From positions 42,700 to 106,699 of the forward strand of contig NZ_BMMP01000018.1 in the NCBI RefSeq assembly GCF_014645895.1: DNA of 64,000 nt, read 5' to 3'. Numbering within the stretch: the stretch's first letter is position 1; the number at the start of each line of letters is the position of its first letter. Shown here in pieces: positions 17,803-26,718 of the stretch. The notes beneath the pieces were generated by a model. That model had not been told where the DNA came from. It made no database searches and saw only the letters and a list, made by a program, of their open reading frames with translations. Both the position numbers and the translations under genes were made by a program. This DNA comes from Streptomyces daqingensis (GTDB lineage: Bacteria; Actinomycetota; Actinomycetes; Streptomycetales; Streptomycetaceae).

Positions 17803-18731
17803 GCGGAGAGACCCCCGAGAAGCCCCGGACCGGCGCCGCGGACGCCCCCGAAGGCGGCGACGCCACGCGGACCGCGGCACGCGTCCCCGCACAGACGACC
17901 GCCGCCCGGGCCGCTGGGACCGCCGGGGCCGTCGCACTGGAGGCGCCCGGGGAGGCCGTCGCCGCGGCCCCCGCCGGAGGCGAGCGGATCACCGCGCGGC
18001 TCACCTGGCAGAAGCTCACGATCCTGCCGGGCCTCATCGCGCTCGTACTGATCGGCACCTGGCTGTGGTTCCGAGGCGCCGAACTCGACGCCATCGCCCG
18101 CAACTCCCTCGCCGACGGCAACGTGAGTCTGCGCATCCGCCAGCACATCGAGATGACGGCGATCTCCACGTTCTTCGTGCTGATCATCGCGATCCCGCTG
18201 GGCATCGCGCTCACCCGCCCGTGGCTGCGCAAGGCGACACCCGTCGCTCTGGCAGTGGCCAACCTCGGCCAGGCGGTTCCGTCCCTCGGCCTGCTGGTGC
18301 TGCTGGTCTTCTGGCTGAACATCGGCCAGACCACCGCCGTGGCCGGCATGGTCGTCTACGCCGTACTGCCGGTGCTCGCCAACACCATCGCCGGGCTGCG
18401 CGGCATCGATCCCCAACTGACCGAGGCGGCCCGGGGAATCGGCATGTCGCCGCTGGGCGTACTGGGCAAGGTCGAACTCCCCCTCGCCGTACCGCTGATC
18501 CTCGCCGGCGTCCGCAACGCCCTGGTACTGAACGTCGGTACGGCGACGCTGGCCACCTTCATCGGGGGCGGCGGGCTGGGCGACCTGATCGCGTCGGGCA
18601 TCACCAACCAGCGCATGCCGGTCCTGATGCTCGGCTCGGTCCTGACGGTCGCCCTCGCCCTGCTGGTCGACTGGCTCGCCTCGATCGTCGAACTGCTGCT
18701 GCGCCCACGCGGCTTGGAGGGATCGTCCTGA
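17799..18731 (+). CDS. Quaternary-amine ABC transporter permease with long N-terminal tail
   Basis: A 310-residue permease. GTG 17799 overlaps the ATPase stop (GTGA). The first 65 residues are an Ala/Pro/Thr-rich cytoplasmic tail not usual in the family, then six membrane helices follow. The family motifs are ISTFFVLIIAIPLGIAL, NLGQAVPSLGLLVLLVF and the EAA loop LTEAARGIGMSPLGVLGKVELPLAVPLI; the end of the core has FIGGGGLGDLIASGI. It should form the channel as a heterodimer with the product of 15834-16481. Its stop overlaps the next gene by one base. Confidence 0.92.
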   Translation: MSGETPEKPRTGAADAPEGGDATRTAARVPAQTTAARAAGTAGAVALEAPGEAVAAAPAGGERITARLTWQKLTILPGLIALVLIGTWLWFRGAELDAIARNSLADGNVSLRIRQHIEMTAISTFFVLIIAIPLGIALTRPWLRKATPVALAVANLGQAVPSLGLLVLLVFWLNIGQTTAVAGMVVYAVLPVLANTIAGLRGIDPQLTEAARGIGMSPLGVLGKVELPLAVPLILAGVRNALVLNVGTATLATFIGGGGLGDLIASGITNQRMPVLMLGSVLTVALALLVDWLASIVELLLRPRGLEGSS

Positions 18732-19780
18732 TGCGCACGCTGCAACCGCGCCGCGGAGAACGGCAGCCCGGCACTCCTCCCCACGGCCGGGGACGCCGGT
18801 ACGGGCGGACGTACACGCTCGCCGCCGGAGCGACCGCCCTGGCCCTCACCGGCACCCTCAGCGGATGCGGGCTCGTCAGCGGCAGCCCGCTCGCCGACAA
18901 CGTGAAGCCCGGCACGGTCGGCGCCGGGCAGCCTCTCAAGGGTGCCCAACTGACCGTGACGTCCAAGGAGTTCACCGAACAGATCATCCTCGGGAAGATG
19001 ATGGGCCTCGTCTTCCGGGCAGCCGGGGCGAAGGTCGTCGACCGCACCGCCGTCCAGGGATCCATCGGCGCCCGCTCAGCCGTCGAGTCCGGCACGGCCG
19101 ACGGCATGTACGAGTACACGGGCACCTCCTGGATCACCTACCTCGGCCACACCAAGCCGGTTCCCGACCCGCGGGAGCAGTGGGAGGCGGTGCGCAAGGA
19201 GGACAGGAAGCACGGCATCGAGTGGTTGCAGCCGTCCGTCCTCGACAACACCTACGCGCTCGTCATCAGCGACCAGCTGCAGAAGAAGTACGGCACGAAG
19301 ACCCTCTCGGACGTCGCCGAACTCACCCGCAAGAACCCCAACGCGGCGAGCATCTGCGCCGACAGCGAGTTCGCCTCCCGCCAAGACGGCCTGAAGGGCA
19401 TGGCCAAGAAGTACGGCATGAGGTTCCCGGCGGGCCAGGTGCACAAGATGGCCGGCGGGGTGGTCTACACGCAGACCGCGAAGGGCAAGCCGTGCGCCTT
19501 CGGCGCTATCGCGGCGACCGACGGCCGTATCCCGGCGCTGAAGCTGAAGATCATCGAGGACGACCGGAAGTTCTTCCCGAACTACAACGTCGCCCCCGAG
19601 ATGAACAGCGAGACGATGAAGGAGCACCCGGAGATCGCCGGGCTGCTCGCGCCCATCACGAAGAAGCTCAACAACAAGATGGCGCAGGAGCTCAACGCCA
19701 AGGTGGACGTCGAGGGCCAGGACCCGCACGACGTCGCCAAGGACTGGCTCGTGAAGGAAGGCTTCATCAAGACCGGCTGA
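18731..19780 (+). CDS. Quaternary-amine ABC transporter substrate-binding lipoprotein
   Basis: A 349-residue lipoprotein of the OpuAC family. After an unusually long, twin-Arg-rich lead, a hydrophobic stretch ends in the lipobox LSGC with the lipidated Cys46. The binding domain begins at LTVTSKEFTEQIILGKMMG, which is typical of choline/betaine-binding OpuC proteins, and contains SGTADGMYEYTGTSW, which supplies ligand-contact aromatics. ATG 18731 overlaps the permease stop (TGATG). A strong hairpin ends the operon. It delivers betaine-like osmoprotectants to the two permeases. Confidence 0.93.
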   Translation: MRTLQPRRGERQPGTPPHGRGRRYGRTYTLAAGATALALTGTLSGCGLVSGSPLADNVKPGTVGAGQPLKGAQLTVTSKEFTEQIILGKMMGLVFRAAGAKVVDRTAVQGSIGARSAVESGTADGMYEYTGTSWITYLGHTKPVPDPREQWEAVRKEDRKHGIEWLQPSVLDNTYALVISDQLQKKYGTKTLSDVAELTRKNPNAASICADSEFASRQDGLKGMAKKYGMRFPAGQVHKMAGGVVYTQTAKGKPCAFGAIAATDGRIPALKLKIIEDDRKFFPNYNVAPEMNSETMKEHPEIAGLLAPITKKLNNKMAQELNAKVDVEGQDPHDVAKDWLVKEGFIKTG

Positions 19781-19800
19781 CGGGCGCCGGGTCGACCCCG

Positions 19801-19838
19801 CGGCAGGGTGCCGGGCTCAGCAGGCCGGCACCCTGCCG
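19801..19838. terminator. Bidirectional terminator shared by two convergent genes
   Basis: Perfect 14-bp stem (19801-19814 with 19825-19838) and a 10-base loop, 20 bases after the betaine operon stop. Its right half lies inside the last codons of the convergent Lon-domain gene (stop at 19817), so the hairpin is partly coding. Confidence 0.85.
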
Positions 19839-20677
19839 CCGCTCTTGAGCGCCTTCAGGGCGTCGAGCGCCCCGTCGAGGTCGGTGACCGGCACCAGCCG
19901 CAGCCCCTTCGGGAGTTCGGCCTCCGCGTCGGCGCACTCGGCCTTCGGCACGAGGAAGACCGAAGCGCCGTCCCGCTTGGCCGCCTTCGTCTTCAGCGGC
20001 ACCCCGCCGACGGGGCCGACCGTGCCGTCCGCCTTGATCGTGCCGGTGCCGGCGATCGTCCGGCCTCCGGTGAGACCGCCGCCGCTGCCGTCGCCGTCGA
20101 TCTTGTCGATGACGCCGAGGGAGAAGAGGAGACCCGCGCTGGGACCTCCGACGTCGGCGAGCCGGAGCGAGACCCGCACGTCGCGGGAGGACCGGTGCAG
20201 CTGCCCCAGCGCCGCCTTGACCGCCGCCTGCTGGGACTGGCGCATCTCGTCCTGGTTGTGCTTCTCGACTTCTTCGGTCGTGTCACCCTCCGGGTAGACC
20301 GCTTCGCTCGGCATGACCGCCCGGTCCGTGCGGAACCAGCTGCTCAGCACCTGCGGCAGCCGCACCGTCGCGTCCGGCGGTGTCGCCGCGATGGTCGTCA
20401 TCAGCAGCTTCCCGCCGTCCTTGCGCGACACGGCGCGCCCGTCCGCACCGGAGACCGTGATGACCGGCTTGCTCTTGTTGTCTCCCAGCACGTTCGCGGT
20501 GAGCCCCGGCTGCGCGAGCGACATCGGCAGCGGAGCCAGCGCGGCCACGGCGACCAGCGCGGCGAACGGGACGGCGCAGATCACCAGCGTGCGCCCCCGC
20601 GCCGTCAGACGCAGCGGCGAGCGCACCAGGGAGACGAGCCGGGAGCGGAGACCCGGGCGGGTGGCGGGTGTGTTCAC
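19817..20677 (-). CDS. Membrane-anchored Lon-domain (S16) protein lacking a PDZ domain
   Basis: A 286-residue protein from GTG 20677. A basic start and one membrane helix (about residues 29-54) are followed by an extracytoplasmic region of about 100 residues and a C-terminal Lon protease domain. The catalytic Ser is Ser180 in DVGGPSAGLLFSLGVID, and the Lys lies in GVPLKTKAAKRDGA (229 or 231). The layout resembles YlbL-type proteins (helix, PDZ, Lon), but after EKHNQDEMRQSQ, which corresponds to the region before the PDZ, the chain goes directly to the Lon domain. Substrate unknown. Confidence 0.85.
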   Translation of the reverse strand: MNTPATRPGLRSRLVSLVRSPLRLTARGRTLVICAVPFAALVAVAALAPLPMSLAQPGLTANVLGDNKSKPVITVSGADGRAVSRKDGGKLLMTTIAATPPDATVRLPQVLSSWFRTDRAVMPSEAVYPEGDTTEEVEKHNQDEMRQSQQAAVKAALGQLHRSSRDVRVSLRLADVGGPSAGLLFSLGVIDKIDGDGSGGGLTGGRTIAGTGTIKADGTVGPVGGVPLKTKAAKRDGASVFLVPKAECADAEAELPKGLRLVPVTDLDGALDALKALKSGGRVPAC

Positions 20678-20729
20678 CCCGGCAACCTAGCAATGCGCGC
20701 CGCGGTCGCTTCTCCCCGGCCGCGGTTCC

Positions 20730-21374
20730 TCACCTCAGGGCGTCGGCGACTTCCTGCGCCGCGCGCACCACGCGCTCCCCGACCTTCTGCGGGACGGAGT
20801 CGGTGAGCATGACCACGCCGACGCTTCCCTCGATGCCGGTGACGCCCAGCACCGGCGCGGCGGCACCTCCGGCACCTGCCTCCAGCTCGCCGTGCGTGAG
20901 CACGAACCCGGGCCCGAGGTCCTTGTCGGGTCCGCGGCCGGCGAGGATGGCGCGGCCCGCCGCGCCACGGTCCAGCGGGTGCCGGAAACCGGTGCGGTAC
21001 GCCACGTGGTAGTCGGTCCAGCTCGGCTCGACCACGGCGACCGCCAGCGCCTCCGTGCCGTCGACGAGCGTCAGATGGGCCGTCGCTCCGACCTCCTCGG
21101 CGAGCGACCTGAGCGCCGGCAGCGCCGCCTCCCGCACCAGCGGGTGCACCTGCCGTCCCAGCCGCAGCACGCCCAGGCCCACCCGGGCGCGGCCGCCCAG
21201 ATCGCGGCGGACGAGCGCGTGCTGTTCGAGGGTGGCCAGCAGCCGGTAGACGACGGTGCGGTTCACGCCGAGCTTGTTGGACAGTTCCGTCACGGTCAGA
21301 CCGTGATCGGTGTCGGCCAGCAGTTTGAGGACACGCAGTCCCCGGTCGAGCGTCTGGGAGGTCTCCGCGGTCAC
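20730..21374 (-). CDS. IclR family transcriptional regulator
   Basis: A 214-residue regulator starting at GTG 21374, with GAGGAG four bases upstream. Residues about 5-65 are a winged helix-turn-helix (LDRGLRVLKLLAD, then LTVTELSNKLGVNRTVVYRLL). The C-terminal part is the IclR effector domain, with AHLTLVDGTEALAVAVVEPS and the conserved HPLDRGAAGRAILAG. It lies between the Lon-domain gene and gdhA on the same strand. IclR-type regulators of hpd are known in Streptomyces, but the target here cannot be told. A 12-bp palindrome upstream may be its own operator. Confidence 0.9.
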   Translation of the reverse strand: MTAETSQTLDRGLRVLKLLADTDHGLTVTELSNKLGVNRTVVYRLLATLEQHALVRRDLGGRARVGLGVLRLGRQVHPLVREAALPALRSLAEEVGATAHLTLVDGTEALAVAVVEPSWTDYHVAYRTGFRHPLDRGAAGRAILAGRGPDKDLGPGFVLTHGELEAGAGGAAAPVLGVTGIEGSVGVVMLTDSVPQKVGERVVRAAQEVADALR

Positions 21375-21505
21375 GACGCTCCTCTTCTCGGTGATCGGCA
21401 GCACGTGGGGTGAGGGGGGGGTCGCTGCCGGATGGGGCGTGGTGTGACCGGCAAACTTAGCGACCCGCACCGCTCACCGGAAGACTCTGTCCAGAATCCG
21501 GTCAC

Positions 21506-21517
21506 ATCTGATCAGAT
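21506..21517. promoter_or_regulatory. Palindrome ATCTGATCAGAT upstream of the IclR gene
   Basis: A perfect 12-bp, AT-rich palindrome in the 152-base gap between the gdhA stop and the IclR start, 132 bases before that start. Candidate autoregulatory operator; a chance palindrome is possible. Confidence 0.3.
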
Positions 21518-21526
21518 TCGAACCCC

Positions 21527-22879
21527 TCAGATGACGCCCTGCGCGAGCATCGCGTCCGCGACGAGCTCGAAGCCGGCGATGTTGGCTCCCGTCACGTAGT
21601 CGCCCGGCACCCCGTACCGCTCCGCCGTCTCGTGGCAGGAGTCGTGGATGTGGCGCATGATCTCCGCGAGCCTCTGCTCGGTGTGGGCGAACGTCCACGA
21701 GTCGCGTGAGGCGTTCTGCTGCATCTCCAGCGCGCTGGTGGCCACACCTCCGGCATTCGCCGCCTTGCCCGGCCCGAACGCCACACCCGCGTTCCGGAAC
21801 ACCTGCACGCCCTCGGGCACCGTGGGCATGTTCGCGCCCTCCGCCACGGCCTTCACCCCGTTCCGCACGAGCTGCACGGCGTCCTCGGAGGTCAGTTCGT
21901 TCTGCGTCGCACACGGCAGCGCCACGTCGCAGTCGACCGCCCACACACTGCCGTCCGGGACGAACCGGGCGCTGGTCCCGCGGCGTTCCGCGTACTCGGC
22001 GATCCTGCCGCGCTCGACTTCCTTGACCTGCTTGAGGAGTTCGACGTCGAGGCCCTTCTCGTCGACGACGAACCCGCTGGAGTCGGAGCACGTCACCACC
22101 ATGGCGCCCGACTTCTGCGCCTTCTCGGCCGCGTAGATCGCGACGTTCCCCGAACCGGACAGCGCCACCCGCTGCCCCTCCAGGTCCTCGCCGCGGGCGC
22201 GCAGCATCTCCTGGGCGAAGAGGACGCAGCCGTAGCCGGTGGCCTCCGTACGGGCCTGCGCGCCGCCCCAGCCGAGGCCCTTGCCGGTCAGCACACCGGA
22301 CTCGTAGCGGTTGGTGATCCGCTTGTACTGCCCGAAGAGGTAGCCGATCTCCCGCCCGCCTACGCCGATGTCGCCGGCCGGCACGTCCGTGTACTCGCCG
22401 AGGTGCCGGTACAGCTCCGTCATGAACGACTGGCAGAAGCGCATGACCTCCGCGTCCGAGCGGTTCTTGGGGTCGAAGTCGCTGCCGCCCTTGCCGCCGC
22501 CGATCGGCATGCCGGTCAGGGCGTTCTTGAAGACCTGCTCGAAGCCGAGGAACTTCACGATCCCGATGTTCACCGACGGGTGGAACCGGAGTCCGCCCTT
22601 GTACGGGCCGAGGGCGCTGTTGAACTCCACCCGGAAACCGCGGTTGACCTGCACGCGCCCCGCGTCGTCCACCCACGGGACGCGGAAGACGATCTGCCGC
22701 TCCGGCTCGCACATCCGCTCGACGATCGCCGCCTCACGGAACTCCGGCCGCCGCTCGAACAACGGTCCCAGCGACTCCAGCACTTCACGGACCGCCTGGT
22801 GGAACTCGACGTCGCCGGCGTTCCGCCGCACCACCTCCCGGTAGAACGGCTGCAGCATGTCCCAACGGTCCGATGCCAT
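21527..22879 (-). CDS. gdhA: NADP-specific glutamate dehydrogenase
   Basis: A 450-residue hexameric-type glutamate dehydrogenase that makes glutamate from 2-oxoglutarate, ammonia and NADPH. The substrate site is visible as GPYKGGLRFHPSVN with the catalytic Lys in MPIGGGKGGSDFDPKN. The nucleotide fold begins at GQRVALSGSGNVAIYAAEK. The C-terminal NAGGVATSALEMQQNASR is conserved. Length and ATG 22879 fit the family. The second 189-bp repeat lies 262 bases upstream of the start. Confidence 0.95.
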   Translation of the reverse strand: MASDRWDMLQPFYREVVRRNAGDVEFHQAVREVLESLGPLFERRPEFREAAIVERMCEPERQIVFRVPWVDDAGRVQVNRGFRVEFNSALGPYKGGLRFHPSVNIGIVKFLGFEQVFKNALTGMPIGGGKGGSDFDPKNRSDAEVMRFCQSFMTELYRHLGEYTDVPAGDIGVGGREIGYLFGQYKRITNRYESGVLTGKGLGWGGAQARTEATGYGCVLFAQEMLRARGEDLEGQRVALSGSGNVAIYAAEKAQKSGAMVVTCSDSSGFVVDEKGLDVELLKQVKEVERGRIAEYAERRGTSARFVPDGSVWAVDCDVALPCATQNELTSEDAVQLVRNGVKAVAEGANMPTVPEGVQVFRNAGVAFGPGKAANAGGVATSALEMQQNASRDSWTFAHTEQRLAEIMRHIHDSCHETAERYGVPGDYVTGANIAGFELVADAMLAQGVI

Positions 22880-23140
22880 CTGTGAGGTACCTCTTTCTGC
22901 GCGCGTCAAGGGCCCCGGCGATGGTGGTTCCACCCCGGTCCGGAACATCCGGTCGAGCCCCCGGGCGGGTCTTCCCTGGCCAGAGCACCCGCAAGCGTGA
23001 GAGTCCCCACACGCCGGTCGCACACCCCCGCTCCCCCACCTCCACGGCCCGCCTGGCCCCTCGCCGACAGAAGGCGCGACTCCCGACACACGGACACGTC
23101 GCCACCCGACGCGGAAACGCATCGTCACTCCCCGCCGGAA
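22880..23140. other. gdhA upstream region
   Basis: This stretch before the repeat should hold the gdhA promoter. I see no gene and no clear -10/-35 pair. Confidence 0.4.
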
Positions 23141-23329
23141 GCCGCCGGACGGCAGGAGGGGACGGGACGCGCAGGCGCGCGCGTCCGGACACTCAAGCGT
23201 GATTTCCGGCCCGGGCCCCCACGACCAGCACCAGAACGACCCCGGGTTGCCCGGGCCCTAAATCAAGGGGACTCCCCGCCGAAGGCAGGGGAAGCGTCCG
23301 GACCCGCACGCCGGAGCGGCACACCCCCA
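23141..23329. repeat. 189-bp non-coding dispersed repeat, copy 2
   Basis: Same element and orientation as 13583-13771, with 9 substitutions and no gaps. The hairpins of copy 1 are retained in full. It lies between the helicase stop (23409) and the gdhA start (22879), both on the minus strand. Mismatches cluster outside the stems, except for changes near the CCCGGG pair. Confidence 0.85.
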
Positions 23330-23372
23330 AAACGCCCACACGCCCCGCCGACGACCAGACCGGACCGCACGC

Positions 23373-23402
23373 GCACCCGCACCCGCACCCGCACCCGCAC
23401 CC
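23373..23402. repeat. Five tandem GCACCC units
   Basis: A short hexanucleotide repeat, 6 bases from the helicase stop. Probably slippage; no function seen. Confidence 0.7.
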
Positions 23403-23408
23403 GGCGGA

Positions 23409-25202
23409 TCACCGCATACGCACGGCCCACTCACGCACCTTCGCGATCCGCGCCTCGATCTGCCCCGCCGTCGCCTCGGCGCTCGGCGGCCCGCCGCACA
23501 CGCGCCGCAGCTCGTTGTGGATGACGCCGTGCGGCTTGCCGCTCTGATGCACGTAGGCGCCGACGAGAGTGTTCAACTGCTTGCGCAGTTCCAGCAGTTC
23601 CTTGTGCGTGACGACGGGCCGCCGGTCCGCCGGCAGCTCCAGCAGGTCCGCCTCGTCTGCCGGCCGCTTCCTGCTGTGGGAGATCTGCCGTGCCTGGCGC
23701 TTCTGCAGCAGCGTCTGCACCTGCTCCGGTTCGAGCAGCCCCGGAATCCCCAGGTAGTCCTGCTCCTCCTCGCTGCCGGGGTGCGCCTGCATGCCGAACT
23801 CGGCGCCGTCGTACATGACCCGGTCGAAGACGGCGTCGGACTCCAGCGCCTCGAACGGCAGTTGGTCCCCGTCGCCGGTGTCCTCGTCCTGTTCCCGCTC
23901 CGCTTCCTTCAGCAGGTCCGCTTCCTCGGCGTACAGGTCGTCCTCCGCGGCCTTCTTCGGCTTGTCGAGGACGTGGTCCCGTTCGACTTCCATCTCGTTG
24001 GCGAAGCCGAGCAGCGAGGGAATCGTGGGCAGGAACACGGACGCCGTCTCGCCACGCCTCCTGGACCGTACGAACCGGCCGACCGCCTGCGCGAAGAACA
24101 GCGGCGTGGAGATCGTGGTCGCGTACACCCCGACGGCCAGCCGCGGCACGTCGACCCCTTCGGAGACCATGCGGACGGCGACCATCCACCTGTCCTGCGA
24201 GCCGCGGAAGTCCTCGATGCGCTGCGAGGCGCCGGTGTCGTCGGACAGGACGAGCGTGGCCTTGGCCCCGGTGACGTCGCGCAGCAGCTTCGCGTACGCG
24301 CGTGCCGAGTTCTGGTCGCTGGCGATGACGAGTCCGCCCGCGTCCGGGATCGACTTGCGCACCTCGCTCAGCCGCCGGTCGGCCGCGCCCAGCACGGCGG
24401 GCATCCACTCGCCGTGCGGGTCCAGCGCCGTGCGCCAGGCCTGCGAGATGGCGTCCTTGGTCATCGGCTCGCCGAGCCGGGCCTCGATCTCGTCGCCCGC
24501 CTTGGTGCGCCAGCGCATGTTGCCGCTGTAGGAGAGGAAGATGACGGGCCGCACGACGCCGTCGCCGAGCGCGCTGCCGTAGCCGTAGGTGTAGTCGGCG
24601 ACCGACCGCCGCACTCCGTCCCCGTCCTCGGCGTAGTCCACGAACGGGATGGGGTTGGTGTCGGAGCGGAAGGGGGTGCCTGTGAGCGCGAGCCGGCGCG
24701 TGGCGGGTTCGAACGCCTCCTGGCAGGCCTCGCCCCAGGACCGGCTGTCTCCCGCGTGGTGGATCTCGTCGAGGATGACGAGCGTCTTGCGGTGCTCGAC
24801 GCGGTTGCGGTGCAGCATCGGCCGCACTCCGACGCCCGCGTACGTCACCGCGACGCCGTGATACTCCTTGCTGAGCGGTCCGGCGCTGTAGTCCGGGTCC
24901 AGCTTGATGCCTATCCGCGCCGCTGCCTCGGCCCACTGCTTCTTCAGGTGCTCGGTCGGTGCGACGACGGTGACCTGCTGCACGACGTGGTGGTGCAGCA
25001 GCCAGGACGCCAGCGTGAGCGCGAAGGTCGTCTTGCCCGCGCCGGGGGTGGCGACGGCGAGGAAGTCGCGTGGCTGCTGCTGGAGATACGCGTCCATGGC
25101 ACCTTGCTGCCAGGCGCGCAGCTTGCTCGCGGTGCCCCAGGGCGCACGCCCCGGGAAAGCCGGCGAAAGGTGGTGGCTGGAGGCGGATGCGCTGGTAGTC
25201 AC
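23409..25202 (-). CDS. DEAD/DEAH-box superfamily 2 helicase
   Basis: A 597-residue SF2 helicase. Motif I is ATPGAGKTT (51-59), motif II is DEIH (145-148) and motif III-like LALTGTPFRSD follows. The second RecA-like domain contains VRMVSEGVDVPRL and the arginine-finger region FFAQAVGRFVRSRR. The C-terminal 190 residues are charged with no known domain (KPKKAAEDDLYAEEADLLKEAE). GTG 25202 is preceded by CCGGAG. It belongs to the type III restriction/UvrB-like res-type helicases found singly in Streptomyces. No methylase or nuclease partner is adjacent, so a DNA repair or RNA role is possible but unproven. Confidence 0.9.
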   Translation of the reverse strand: MTTSASASSHHLSPAFPGRAPWGTASKLRAWQQGAMDAYLQQQPRDFLAVATPGAGKTTFALTLASWLLHHHVVQQVTVVAPTEHLKKQWAEAAARIGIKLDPDYSAGPLSKEYHGVAVTYAGVGVRPMLHRNRVEHRKTLVILDEIHHAGDSRSWGEACQEAFEPATRRLALTGTPFRSDTNPIPFVDYAEDGDGVRRSVADYTYGYGSALGDGVVRPVIFLSYSGNMRWRTKAGDEIEARLGEPMTKDAISQAWRTALDPHGEWMPAVLGAADRRLSEVRKSIPDAGGLVIASDQNSARAYAKLLRDVTGAKATLVLSDDTGASQRIEDFRGSQDRWMVAVRMVSEGVDVPRLAVGVYATTISTPLFFAQAVGRFVRSRRRGETASVFLPTIPSLLGFANEMEVERDHVLDKPKKAAEDDLYAEEADLLKEAEREQDEDTGDGDQLPFEALESDAVFDRVMYDGAEFGMQAHPGSEEEQDYLGIPGLLEPEQVQTLLQKRQARQISHSRKRPADEADLLELPADRRPVVTHKELLELRKQLNTLVGAYVHQSGKPHGVIHNELRRVCGGPPSAEATAGQIEARIAKVREWAVRMR

Positions 25203-25512
25203 GGTCTCCGGGAGGGTCGGGGCGGCGGCGAAACGACCGGTTCAGCCTACCCGCGCCGCGTCCGCCGTCTCCGGGGAGCCCGGTTCACGGCCGGCGTGCG
25301 GACGCGTCCCGCCAGCCCCTCCCGCGCCCCCGCCCGGAACCGCGGCTCCGACGCGACCACCGTGCCTGGTACGAGGGTTGGGAACCCGCACTCGCGAACC
25401 CGCACATGCGGACGCGCCCCTCATCGTGTTGGCCGCGTCCCGGCCGTCCAACGGGCCTTCGCTCCTCGCGCCGTCCGCCGGGTCTCCGCTCCGGGCCTCC
25501 GCTCCTCGCGCC
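25203..25512. other. Gap between helicase and exporter genes
   Basis: About 310 high-G+C bases with no gene, long hairpin or repeat that I can support. It should contain the helicase promoter. Confidence 0.4.
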
Positions 25513-26718
25513 TCAGGCGGTCAGCAGGACCCCGCCGTAGGAGACCCCCGCGACGACCACCCACGAGAAGAGGCCGAGCGCGGCGACGCGGCCGCCCGTA
25601 CGCGCCAGCGTCGGCAGGTGCACGGCGCTGCCGAGGCCGAACAGGGCGGCGGCCAGCAGCAGTTCCTGCGCGGTGTGCGCCGCTTCCAGGGCGCCCGCGG
25701 GAAGCCATCCGGTCGTGCGCAGCGCGACCGCGAGGACGAAGCCGGCGACGAACAGCGGTACCAGGGGCGGACGTCGGGCCTCTCCGCCGTCGCCGCCACT
25801 GCCGTCACCGCCGCTGCCGCCGGCCGCAGCGCCGGCACGGCGGGCCCGCACGGACAACACGACCGCGGCGACCAGCGGAGCGAGCAGCGCGACCCGCATC
25901 AGCTTCACCAGCACGGCCTGGCCGAGCGCATGGGGACCGGCGGTCTGCGCCGCGGCCACCACCTGCCCGACGTCGTGGACGCCCGCGCCGACCCAGCGGC
26001 CGAACTGGCCGTCGTCCAGGCCCAGAGGATGGTGCAGCAGCGGCAGCAGTGCGATGGCGAGCGTGCCGCACAGCGTGACGAGCGCGACCGAGGCGGCCAC
26101 GTCCCGCTCCTCGCTCCTGCGCACCTCGCTGACGGCGCAGATCGCGGAGGCTCCGCAGATCGAGTACCCGGTGGCGATGAGCAGCGGCTGGTCGCCGGGG
26201 AGGCCGAGCCGCCTGCCCAGCCACTGCGTGCCGAAGAACGTCGTCGCGACCACGACGATCACCATGGCGACGGTGGCCCAGCCGAGGCCGAGGACGTCGC
26301 CGACGCTCAACTTCAGCCCCAGCAGCACCACTCCGAGCCGCATCAGCCGCTTCCCCGCCATCGAGAGCCCGGGTCGCGCCGCACCGCGCACGAGAGGACG
26401 TACCAGGGGCACGTGGGCGGCGAGGATGCCGAGCACCACGGCAGCGGTCAGCATCGGCACCGGCGGCAGCAGCATGTGCACCGCGACGGCGGCGGCGACA
26501 CCCAGTGCGGCGAGGGCCAGTCCGGGCAGCTTGCTCGGCGGCGTCGCGGGTTGCGCGGGCCGTGCGGGTGGCTGCGGCCGCTCCGGCGCCGCGGGTCCGC
26601 CCTCGCCGGTCCTCCCGCCGTCGGCCCCGGGCGCTTTGCGCGGCGCGTGCCCTTCGTCGCCGCGGACGTCCGTGCCGGTGTCGGAGGACGCGTCGGGACG
26701 CTCCCCCAGCAGCGACAT
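25513..26718 (-). CDS. YeiH-family putative sulfate/anion exporter
   Basis: A 401-residue membrane protein of the UPF0324 (YeiH) family, with ten or so helices. About 60 disordered Pro-rich residues precede the first helix. Family blocks are GVVLLGLKLSVGDVLGL, LLIATGYSICGASAICAVS and WVGAGVHDVGQVVAAA. Homologues are thought to export sulfate or related anions, for example when organosulfur compounds are oxidised. The ATG overlaps the stop of the cysteine dioxygenase gene by one base, which supports that idea: oxidation of thiol sulfur followed by export of the oxidised product. A disordered insert (residues about 310-330) interrupts two helices. Confidence 0.87.
   Translation of the reverse strand: MSLLGERPDASSDTGTDVRGDEGHAPRKAPGADGGRTGEGGPAAPERPQPPARPAQPATPPSKLPGLALAALGVAAAVAVHMLLPPVPMLTAAVVLGILAAHVPLVRPLVRGAARPGLSMAGKRLMRLGVVLLGLKLSVGDVLGLGWATVAMVIVVVATTFFGTQWLGRRLGLPGDQPLLIATGYSICGASAICAVSEVRRSEERDVAASVALVTLCGTLAIALLPLLHHPLGLDDGQFGRWVGAGVHDVGQVVAAAQTAGPHALGQAVLVKLMRVALLAPLVAAVVLSVRARRAGAAAGGSGGDGSGGDGGEARRPPLVPLFVAGFVLAVALRTTGWLPAGALEAAHTAQELLLAAALFGLGSAVHLPTLARTGGRVAALGLFSWVVVAGVSYGGVLLTA

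Noticed and set aside
22785..23192. Small minus-strand frame (starting SGRARLRVPS) within the second 189-bp repeat
   Set aside because: A similar frame begins in copy 1, but it runs into gdhA or GlcD out of frame and has no start signal; similarity is explained by the repeat itself.
23373..23402. Possible CRISPR or VNTR from the GCACCC units
   Set aside because: Only five 6-base units without spacers; simple slippage repeat.
23517..26078. Very long plus-strand open frame opposite the helicase and exporter genes
   Set aside because: It is the mirror of conserved minus-strand genes; high G+C leaves few stops and the translation has no domain.
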